A stretch of DNA of 5,112 bases from an uncultured Clostridium sp. (GTDB taxonomy: Bacteria > Bacillota > Clostridia > Peptostreptococcales > Peptostreptococcaceae), in NCBI GenBank assembly GCA_937944945.1, contig CALEBD010000008.1, forward strand, positions 1-5,112, read 5' to 3'. Under the pieces are notes generated by a model that was not told where the DNA came from, ran no database searches, and saw only the letters and a program-made list of their open reading frames with translations. Position numbers and translations under genes: made by a program. This document shows, piece after piece, positions 1 through 5,112 of this stretch (position 1 is the stretch's first letter; each line of letters opens with the position of its first letter).

Positions 1-665
1 GCACGGCTTGTGCCAATCTTCCTGGAGCATTATGTATCGATCTTGAAGGAGGCGGATATGACTATATCGATGCTGTAAAAGTAAAAGCGTCTTCTGTTAA
101 AGATTTAAAAGAAATTTGTGCTGCAATCAAAGAAGCTAAATATCCTTATAAGTTTATTGTATTAGATACAATTACTAGACTTGAAGAAATGGTTAAGCCA
201 TTAGCTTTAAAATTATATTTAAATAGTCCTGCAGGGCAAAAGTTTACAGGAGACGACGTACTTGATGCTCCAATGGGCGCTGGGTATTCTATGCTTAGAA
301 AAGCTCTAGAAATGGTTATTGATATGGTCGCTAAATGTGCACCTAATATTATTCTTGTTTGTCATACAAAAGATGCAGCTATTGGCAATACAGAAATGAC
401 CGCAAAAACTATTGACTTATTTGGAAAAGCAGGTCGTATTCTAGCTTCAAAGTCAGATGCGATTGGATATCTTGATCGAGACGAAGATTCAAATACAATT
501 TTAAGTTTTAATACAAATGATAAATTTGTAGAATGTGGTGCTAGACCAGAACATTTACGAAATGCAGATGTAGTATTAGGAGAAATGAAGGAAGATGGAA
601 ATATTGAATTTCATTGGGAAAGAATTTATCCTTCACTTTTAAATCCTGTAGAAGTTAATATATAA
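1..665 (+). CDS. AAA_24 / Sak4-like RecA-fold ATPase, 3' part (5' end outside window)
   Basis: This is probably a phage recombination ATPase of the AAA_24/Sak4 type, a RecA-fold protein that binds and anneals single-stranded DNA. The reading frame is open from base 3, so 220 residues are visible and the true start lies upstream. The ATG at 189 is internal, because conserved core sequence precedes it. Seen: ALCIDLEGGGYDYIDA (visible residues 9-24), which resembles the acidic strand that follows Walker A in AAA_24 proteins. FIVLDT (51-56) is a good Walker B with Asp55. IILVCHTKD (116-124) looks like the sensor strand with its His-Thr-Lys. The Walker A loop should lie just before the window. The gene ends with TAA, 10 bases before the next gene, and its one Trp is TGG. 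SSB lies two genes downstream, which fits the known stimulation of Sak4 by a cognate SSB. A generic RecA/DnaB-like P-loop ATPase is the alternative. Confidence 0.72.
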   Translation, partial: TACANLPGALCIDLEGGGYDYIDAVKVKASSVKDLKEICAAIKEAKYPYKFIVLDTITRLEEMVKPLALKLYLNSPAGQKFTGDDVLDAPMGAGYSMLRKALEMVIDMVAKCAPNIILVCHTKDAAIGNTEMTAKTIDLFGKAGRILASKSDAIGYLDRDEDSNTILSFNTNDKFVECGARPEHLRNADVVLGEMKEDGNIEFHWERIYPSLLNPVEVNI

Positions 666-675
666 TCTAAGGATT

Positions 676-1131
676 ATGTTAAAGGTATCTTTTGAATTTG
701 ACGAAGAATCGAAGGCTGTTACAAATGTTAAAGTTGTTAAAGTGCCTTCAAAATATGATAATATAGATTTACCAATTGTAGAGATAGGAGATAGTAAGTT
801 AATTATGTCTCCTAAAGCCGTTAGTTTATTATCTGCACAATGCGGAGATAGGATAGCAGTTAATTATATCCAAAAAAGTAACGAGCTTACAATCCCAGTT
901 ATCGGTAAAGCTGAAGTGTTTTCAGATCCTGAAAATGGGAATAAATTAACAAAAAGTAATACAGTCTCTTTTAAAGGGACTCAAAAAACAATTTTATCTA
1001 AATATGGTCAACTCTTTAAAATAGAGGAATGTAGGCCTGGTATGTTTAAAATGATTAAGATTGATGAATCAGATCTTTCTAAAGCTGATACCGATTTAGA
1101 TACAGAAAATTCAGATTTATTAAAAATTTAA
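676..1131 (+). CDS. Unknown protein with acidic C-terminal tail, between Sak4-like ATPase and SSB
   Basis: I do not recognise this 151-residue protein as a named family. Residues 1-80 look beta-rich. They contain SKLIMSPKAVSLLSAQ (40-55) followed by CGDRIAVNYI (56-65), a strand-turn-strand pattern slightly like swapped-hairpin DNA-binding proteins, but too weak for a call. A second block, FKGTQKTILSKYGQLFKI (99-116), follows. The end (130-147) is rich in Asp, Glu and Ser, as in SSB-type tails, but it finishes in DLLKI rather than a Pro-Phe tip. It has no Trp, no membrane segment and no signal peptide. An AAGGA lies only 2 bases before the ATG, too close for a normal Shine-Dalgarno. TAA ends it 12 bases before SSB. 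Its position suggests a replication or recombination accessory role (inference). Confidence 0.8.
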   Translation: MLKVSFEFDEESKAVTNVKVVKVPSKYDNIDLPIVEIGDSKLIMSPKAVSLLSAQCGDRIAVNYIQKSNELTIPVIGKAEVFSDPENGNKLTKSNTVSFKGTQKTILSKYGQLFKIEECRPGMFKMIKIDESDLSKADTDLDTENSDLLKI

Positions 1132-1143
1132 AATTGTAAGAAT

Positions 1144-1809
1144 ATGTCAATGTTTGATTTTAGTGTAGCAAAGAATGCAAATCAAGTAACTTCTACTTTC
1201 CTTCGTGGAGGAATCCATAATGTAACCTATAAAGGTATTGAATGAGTAGCTAGTCAGAGTGAAGGTAATTCTGATGCTTTTGTTTTGTTATTTGAAACAA
1301 AGGACGGTATCCAGCATCGAGAAACTATTTTTGATCCAAGTAATATAAGTAATTGTACTCAGAGAGCTACAACTCAGTATGGAGAAAATCCATCTGAAAT
1401 GGAAAACTTTATGGTTAAGATTACTCAAATCATTAATGCTCTTAATCCTGAATTAGGTGCAAAAATTGCTGCAGGAGAAAAGATTGAAGTAAGTAGCTTT
1501 AAGGCTCTTGCTAAATATTTAAAAGAAAACTTAGCAGGTTCTGTTGGTAAGGAAACTCAAATCAAGTTAATTCCTTATAAAGGTTTTGCTAATATGCCTA
1601 AGTATGTTGCATCAGTAGGTAAAGATGGAGTAGTTCGTAGTAAAACAAAAGTTATTGGTGAAGATTTAACTTTAACTGCTAGAGAAAAGACTGATATTGA
1701 GAATGCTAACTCTGCACAACCTACTAACATGAAAGAACGGGATAAGGATTTAGACGATCTTAAGGAAACGTTTAATGTAAAAGGCTCAGAAGACGACTTG
1801 CCATTCTAA
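1144..1809 (+). CDS. ssb: Single-stranded DNA-binding protein (contains one TGA read as Trp)
   Basis: This is a 221-residue SSB-like protein that would coat single-stranded DNA during phage replication. The C-terminus is a long charged linker ending in EDDLPF, which matches the acidic Asp-Asp-x-Pro-Phe tip that bacterial SSBs use to recruit partners. The N-terminal half (about 15-65) has the strand-rich pattern expected of an OB fold, including FLRGGIHNVTYKGIEW. Codon 34 is TGA (1243-1245). Reading it as Trp joins the N-terminal 33 residues to the rest without a gap. Starting at a later codon would remove most of the first strands. ATG 1144 is chosen, and ATG 1150 is a possible alternative. 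No Shine-Dalgarno is seen, only A/T-rich sequence. It lies between an unknown gene and the primase. The tail makes the call strong, although the OB fold is inferred from pattern only. Confidence 0.8.
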
Positions 1810-3098
1810 AAAATAATATAGTTAAATTTTAATGGTCTTTACATTAGAACCGATAAATATCACTAAAGAACTTATTTTAAGTAAAGTTAGTGAAGAAACT
1901 TTAATGGAGCATTACTTGGGCATTCCTGTAAAAAAAGGATTGTTCAAGTCTCCATTAAGGCAAGATAGTAAACCTACCTGCGCATTTTATAGGAATAGGA
2001 AAGGAGATTTAATATTTAAAGATTTTCGTGGAGACTTTTATGGAAATTTTATTTCGGTTGTAATGTATAAATTCGATTGTCCTTATGGTAAGGCTTTACA
2101 AATAATTGCTAATGACTTTGGAATAGTTTCCCGCAAAAATTTAACTATAAATAAACCTCTTATTAAATATACAAATCAAAAGTTTAATGATACTACTCAA
2201 GCTGTTATTCAAATTGAAGATAAGTCTTGAGAAGATTATGAACTTGAATGGTGATCTAAATATGGTATAGATAAAACTATACTAAAAAAGTTTCATGTAT
2301 TTTCATGTAAAAATGTATTTTTAAATGGAAGTATATTTAGTTTACATAAAGATCGGCAATTAGTATTTGGATATTATGGAGGTATTCGAGAAGATATAGA
2401 ACGTTGACGTATATATTTTCCTGGAAATATAAAGTATAAGTTTATTTCAAATTGAAAGTCATTTAGATTACAAGGTGCTCATGCACTTCCAAAAAATGGA
2501 GGAGAATATTTAGTTGTAACGAAATCTTTAAAGGATGTTATGACTCTTTATTCATGTGATAAAATTCCTGCAATAGCTCCAATTTCTGAAAATTGTTTTT
2601 TAACTGAAGCTCAATATACAAAGTTAAAGTCTAAATTCAACAAGATAATTTTATTCTATGATAATGACCTTGCTGGAATTGAAAACATGAATAAAATTCG
2701 TAAGAAATTTCCTGACGTACATGTATTATTTATACCTAGACATTATAAAGCTAAGGATATATCAGATTTTTATAAAATGTATGGAAGGACTAAAACTTTA
2801 GAATTAATTGAAAAAGCAAAAAACTACATCTCAGAAAAAGAAAACAGGAGCATACTGTAGAAATAAAGGACATAGATATGAGACAAAAATTGCTCAGGAA
2901 CTTAGAAATCTTGGATTTACAGATGTAGTTACATCGAGATCTGAGTCTAAGAATATGGATGATAAAAAAGTGGATTTGGTTGATCGTAGTGGTAAGTTAC
3001 CATGTTATATACAATTGAAAAATACTGTTAATACACCTCAATATCATGCTATTAAAAAAGAATGTCCTTTAAAAGATAAACCTTTTATTGTAATTTGA
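1243..3098 (+). other. Region with six in-frame TGA codons read as tryptophan
   Basis: In-frame TGA occurs at 1243 (SSB), 2228, 2252, 2405 and 2453 (primase) and 3096 (nuclease). In each case the same frame continues with sensible protein sequence up to a TAA or TAG. Trp fits the residue contexts, such as a TGG-TGA pair at 2249-2254. All eight complete gene ends in the window use TAA (five) or TAG (three), and none uses TGA. This is the pattern expected for TGA-to-Trp recoding. A suppressor tRNA with UCA anticodon would be needed; none is seen in this window. Confidence 0.9.
1832..2860 (+). CDS. DnaG-type Toprim primase, zinc-less N-terminal domain (four TGA codons read as Trp)
   Basis: This is a 342-residue phage primase that should make RNA primers for DNA synthesis. 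Residues 30-98 resemble the CHC2 primase domain in layout, but SPLR (40-43) stands where Cys-Pro-x-His is usual and FRGD (65-68) where Cys-x-x-Cys is usual, so no zinc site remains. The Toprim fold follows: VVTKSLKDVM (228-237) as the first strand and helix, FYDNDLAG (275-282) with Asp277 and Asp279 as the metal-binding DxD, and KDISDF (308-313) as the last motif. In-frame TGA codons fall at residues 133, 141, 192 and 208, and residues 140-141 are a TGG-TGA Trp pair. Under the standard code the gene would split into a 132-residue piece and a C-terminal piece. The frame and homology run unbroken across all four sites, so decay is unlikely. It stops at TAG. A Toprim helicase-primase or a primase-like nuclease is less likely. 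Confidence 0.82.
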
Positions 3099-3203
3099 AA
3101 TAAACAAGTTAAGAAAGAAAAAGTATTTGGTTCTGCAGGAGAAGTAGTAATCATGGATAAAGACTTTTTCTATGAACTCTTATCAAAATTAATTAATGGA
3201 TAG
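2808..3203 (+). CDS. Small PD-(D/E)XK nuclease, TTG start, 53-base overlap with primase
   Basis: This is a 131-residue endonuclease-like protein of the PD-(D/E)XK fold, similar in layout to small phage and archaeal Holliday-junction-type nucleases. Seen: a Lys-rich N-terminus, then KGHRYETKIAQELRNLGF (20-37) with Glu25 on the first helix, then VDLVD with Asp56, then YIQLK (67-71) giving the Gln-x-Lys of the active site. Codon 97 is TGA (3096-3098), read as Trp within FIVIWNK. Reading through it restores 34 more residues, ending at TAG 3201. The frame opens directly after a TAA at 2805, and the only upstream start is TTG 2808. The first in-frame ATG (residue 50) would delete the conserved helix. 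The start therefore lies inside the primase gene. Whether it acts on junctions, flaps or ends cannot be told from sequence. Confidence 0.78.
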
Positions 3204-3402
3204 TTGTAGAGTAGTGTTCACCTCTGCTTCTGGACAAAAAATCATTATTGTATTTACATATGATGAAGAGAAGGATGAATTAAATTACGTCCCTCGATTT
3301 GAACCTCAAGTTGATGCAAAAACTCAATTAGGTTTGTCTGGAAAGTTATGTGAAATATTTTTAGAAGCATTATCTAGCAAAGATGGAACAACAAAAGATT
3401 AG
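3196..3402 (+). CDS. Small unknown protein, 68 residues
   Basis: I do not recognise this protein. The N-terminal half alternates hydrophobic residues in a strand-like way (CRVVFTSASGQKIIIVFTYD, residues 4-23), followed by an acidic turn. Residues 43-60 look like one amphipathic helix. It has no Cys cluster, membrane segment or Trp. Its start overlaps the end of the nuclease gene by 8 bases, and its TAG stop lies 20 bases inside the next gene. This supports real translation within a coupled series. If it were not coding, 179 bases would be empty in a cluster where gaps do not exceed 22 bases. A small partner or inhibitor protein is possible but unproven. Confidence 0.68.
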   Translation: MDSCRVVFTSASGQKIIIVFTYDEEKDELNYVPRFEPQVDAKTQLGLSGKLCEIFLEALSSKDGTTKD

Positions 3403-4150
3403 ATACGATTTGACTCCACAATATGGAATTGAGGAAGTCAACAAAATTCTTACAAGCAAATTAAGTAAGTACCAAGAAAACGAATGGAAAAGAGGTATGA
3501 AGTGGACAGATGTTCTCTCATCTCTTAAAAAACACTTGAATCAGTTCGAACGAGGTATTGATTATACAAACGAGGGACTTTTAGAAATGGCTGAAGTAGC
3601 TACTAACGCATTAATATTATGTGAATTTTATCATATATATCCTCAAGGAGATGATAGAGTTATGGCCCCTATCGATAAGCCTATTGTTGGATTAGATCTC
3701 GATAATGTAGTATTTGATTTCAATAAAGCTTATGAAGACAAGTTTGGTGTTGCTATGAATCCTTACTGGAATGCAAACTATCAGATGTCTGAACATCTAC
3801 ATGAATTAGAATCAGATAAAGAGTTTTGGATTAATATTCCTGTATTACATAGACCCTCTTTTGAAGTAGACTATTATGTAACTGCAAGAAATATTCCAAC
3901 TGAATGGATTCAGGAAAGTTTACAGAAGAATGGTTTACCATGTGCTCCTGTAATTACAGTACCTTGGAACGCTAGTAAAGTTGAGAGTCTTAAGCAACAT
4001 AATATTAGTGTATTCGTAGATGACAAATACGACAACTATAAAGAAATTACTAATGCGGGAATATTCTGTTATTTAATGGATGCTCCTCATAATCAGTATT
4101 ATCAAGTAGGACATCGTAGAATTTATGATCTTAAAATACCTATTAAGTAA
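3383..4150 (+). CDS. Bifunctional nucleotide hydrolase: dATP/dGTP diphosphohydrolase-like domain fused to HAD 5'-nucleotidase
   Basis: This 255-residue protein appears to join two nucleotide-cleaving domains. Residues 5-85 match the all-helical phage dATP/dGTP diphosphohydrolase pattern (the former DUF5664 type): RYDLTP (7-12), KYQENEWKRGMKW (29-41), a Lys-Lys-His-Leu near 49-52, GIDY (58-61) and GLLEMAEVATNALIL (65-79), with acidic Asp60, Glu68 and Glu71 as likely metal ligands. Residues 101-255 match a HAD fold of the 5'(3')-deoxyribonucleotidase kind: LDLDNVVFDF with Asp105 and Asp107 (motif I), VTAR with Thr167 (motif II), Lys199 (motif III) and FVDDKYDN with Asp213-Asp214 (motif IV). All HAD catalytic positions are present. 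The likely sequence of reactions is dNTP to dNMP plus pyrophosphate, then dNMP to nucleoside plus phosphate. All six Trp codons are TGG. The start overlaps the previous gene by 20 bases, and TAATG links it to the next. Confidence 0.75.
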   Translation: MEQQKIRYDLTPQYGIEEVNKILTSKLSKYQENEWKRGMKWTDVLSSLKKHLNQFERGIDYTNEGLLEMAEVATNALILCEFYHIYPQGDDRVMAPIDKPIVGLDLDNVVFDFNKAYEDKFGVAMNPYWNANYQMSEHLHELESDKEFWINIPVLHRPSFEVDYYVTARNIPTEWIQESLQKNGLPCAPVITVPWNASKVESLKQHNISVFVDDKYDNYKEITNAGIFCYLMDAPHNQYYQVGHRRIYDLKIPIK

Positions 4151-4152
4151 TG
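4148..4152 (+). promoter_or_regulatory. TAATG stop-start overlap (translational coupling)
   Basis: The TAA stop of the bifunctional hydrolase and the ATG of the next gene share one base. No Shine-Dalgarno sequence precedes this ATG. Termination-reinitiation by the same ribosome is the simplest way to translate the downstream 97-residue protein. Confidence 0.6.
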
Positions 4153-4443
4153 AACTTAAAGGATAAATTAGAACTGGCCTTACATGAAGCCTATATAAAA
4201 GCCTATAAATTAGCTGAACCTTCTGCAGACTTTGATATTTTAGTTGAAAATGCAGAAATTATGTCAGATGGCAAGAAGAACATTCATTTTGAAAACTACT
4301 TTTTAGATGATGATATTGCAGAAAATATCTTAAATGAAGTAGCTAAGAAATATAAGTTATCTAAATACATGAAAAGCCAGCTTCATATAGCTTATTATTT
4401 AGGTTGTAGTCCAGCGACAAAACGCAAGGAAAATGACAATTAA
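4150..4443 (+). CDS. Small unknown helical protein, 97 residues
   Basis: I do not recognise this protein as a named family. The sequence suggests mostly helices. Residues 2-22 form an amphipathic segment, 38-50 is a likely hairpin, 51-66 is a second helix with an acidic start (LDDDIAENILNEVAKKY), and 70-84 is a third helix ending in YYLGCSP. The C-terminus (90-97) is charged. No catalytic motif, Trp, signal peptide or membrane segment is seen. The ATG overlaps the TAA of the fusion gene in TAATG, and its own TAA lies 11 bases inside the RecB-like gene. It is therefore almost certainly translated with them and may act with the nuclease (inference). Confidence 0.75.
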   Translation: MNLKDKLELALHEAYIKAYKLAEPSADFDILVENAEIMSDGKKNIHFENYFLDDDIAENILNEVAKKYKLSKYMKSQLHIAYYLGCSPATKRKENDN

Positions 4444-5112
4444 CTTAAATGATATAAAACTTAGTCCAGTCTTAGAAAGTGTATATAGAAGTAAAATAAG
4501 TGATGCAGAATATTTCTCAAGCTCTTATTCTAATTATATATCAAATTCTAGATTAAAGTATATAAATCCCGATCAGGGTGGTAGTCCAAGTTTATATAAT
4601 AAAGGTATAGAAAATAAATCAACTAATTCTTTAGAATTAGGAACAGCTATACATGAATTATTTTTACAACCAGAGTCTTTTAAATTAGGTGATTCATATA
4701 ATAAGCCTACAGCAAAATTAGGTATGGTAATAGATAGTATTATTAAATATAGAAAACAAGGTTATACTATTAGAGAATCTATTACTAAAAGCTGTATTGA
4801 TATAGATTATTATAAAAATAATTTAAATGAGAGTAGAATCCAAAATATAATAAAATCTGGATTAAATTATTATCAAAACTGCAAAGATTTAATAGAAGGC
4901 GATTTAGTAATTTTAAATGATAAACATCGTACAATTTGCAGTAATTGTTTAGAATCGTTATCTAACAATCCTTCAATAGTAAACTTAGTAAGACCTGAAG
5001 GTCTTGAAGCTTATAATGAAGATGCTTTGTTCATAGATATTATTGGCGAATATAATAATAGTAAATGTATATTAAAATTAAAAATGAAAGCTGATAATTG
5101 GACGATTGATAA
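4433..5112 (+). CDS. RecB-type PD-(D/E)XK nuclease, 5' part (3' end outside window)
   Basis: This is the N-terminal 226 residues of a phage RecB/Cas4-like exonuclease, running off the end of the window. Seen: a Ser-rich start with RLKYINPD (40-47), then LELGTAIHELFLQPESF (67-83), in which His74 fits the conserved His of RecB-family nucleases and the LQPESF block is typical of phage members. Near the end come EAYNEDALFIDIIG (192-205) and LKLKMKADNWTID (214-226). Asp221 is the likely first metal-binding Asp, and the Asp-x-Lys motif should follow just outside the window. ATG 4433 lies 11 bases inside the previous gene, with AAGGA 2 bases upstream. The one Trp is TGG. Ile codons favour ATA (14 of 26 by hand count), unlike the fusion gene upstream. 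A recombination exonuclease paired with the Sak4-like ATPase is a reasonable inferred role. Confidence 0.78.
   Translation, partial: MTINLNDIKLSPVLESVYRSKISDAEYFSSSYSNYISNSRLKYINPDQGGSPSLYNKGIENKSTNSLELGTAIHELFLQPESFKLGDSYNKPTAKLGMVIDSIIKYRKQGYTIRESITKSCIDIDYYKNNLNESRIQNIIKSGLNYYQNCKDLIEGDLVILNDKHRTICSNCLESLSNNPSIVNLVRPEGLEAYNEDALFIDIIGEYNNSKCILKLKMKADNWTID

Noticed and set aside
1285..1809. A separate gene starting at TTG/ATG downstream of the TGA at 1243
   Set aside because: The same frame extends upstream through TGA 1243 to ATG 1144 with matching protein character, and the shorter form would lose the N-terminal strands of SSB. It is part of the longer gene.
666..1831. Promoters or terminators in the gaps at 666-675, 1132-1143 and 1810-1831
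   Set aside because: The gaps are too short, and neither a hairpin with a T-run nor a Bacteroidota-type promoter pair could be seen. The genes look co-transcribed from outside the window.
2818..2824. A-AAA-AAC slippery heptamer in the primase frame, suggesting a -1 frameshift
   Set aside because: The heptamer is in the correct phase for -1 slippage, but the -1 frame is not the nuclease frame and reaches a TAG at 2926. It would give only a short tail of no recognisable character.
1832..2860. Primase as a decayed pseudogene with nonsense mutations
   Set aside because: All four internal stops are TGA and none is TAA or TAG. There is no frameshift, the Toprim motifs are intact, and neighbouring genes show the same TGA pattern. 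Recoding explains this better.
2858..3402. TAG reassigned to Gln (code 15, also seen in crAss-like phages)
   Set aside because: No TAG occurs inside a supported gene. TAG ends three genes at sensible places (2858, 3201, 3400), with overlapping downstream starts at the latter two.
3383..4150. Evidence for a 2-aminoadenine (Z) genome because of the dATP/dGTP diphosphohydrolase-like domain
   Set aside because: Such domains occur in phages with normal DNA, and no PurZ-like or DpoZ-like gene is present in the window. The claim would go beyond the sequence.
1..5112. Minus-strand genes, tRNAs, CRISPR arrays or direct repeats
   Set aside because: Coding sequence on the + strand covers nearly every base, and no cloverleaf, regularly spaced repeat or inverted terminal repeat was noticed on reading either strand.
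1..5112. Mycoplasma or Spiroplasma chromosome as the source of TGA=Trp
   Set aside because: The gene content is phage-like (Sak4-type ATPase, compact Toprim primase, phage diphosphohydrolase), and Shine-Dalgarno signals are largely absent. A phage of a Bacteroidota host fits better, though a code-4 host cannot be fully excluded from this window alone.

Overview
The window is a tightly packed, AT-rich stretch of a phage-type DNA replication and recombination cluster. All genes are on the + strand, and the only gaps between genes are 10, 12 and 22 bases. The gene set is an AAA_24/Sak4-like ATPase, a single-stranded-DNA-binding protein with a DDLPF tail, a zinc-less DnaG-type Toprim primase, a small PD-(D/E)XK nuclease, a nucleotide pyrophosphohydrolase fused to a HAD nucleotidase, and a RecB-type nuclease. 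This set, with almost no Shine-Dalgarno signals, best fits a crAss-like phage (Crassvirales) of a Bacteroidota host. That placement rests on recalled family resemblance and gene order, not on a database search.

The main property of the window is that TGA is read as tryptophan (genetic code 4 style). Six in-frame TGA codons (1243, 2228, 2252, 2405, 2453, 3096) interrupt otherwise continuous genes for SSB, primase and nuclease. Every complete gene ends in TAA or TAG and none in TGA. Under the standard code SSB, primase and nuclease look broken. With TGA as Trp they become full-length proteins of 221, 342 and 131 residues.

Layout: 1-665 is the C-terminal part of the Sak4-like ATPase. 676-1131 is an unknown protein with an acidic tail. 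1144-1809 is SSB. 1832-2860 is the primase. 2808-3203 is the PD-(D/E)XK nuclease, overlapping the primase by 53 bases with a TTG start. 3196-3402 is a small unknown protein. 3383-4150 is the bifunctional nucleotide hydrolase. 4150-4443 is a small unknown helical protein. From 4433 to the window end is the N-terminal part of a RecB-like nuclease. From 2808 onward every gene overlaps the next, so translation is probably coupled.

Together the genes would coat single-stranded DNA (SSB), prime it (primase), anneal or recombine it (Sak4-like ATPase, probably with SSB), process DNA ends or junctions (two PD-(D/E)XK nucleases) and adjust the nucleotide pool (fusion protein). No tRNA, promoter, terminator, repeat array or minus-strand gene could be supported.
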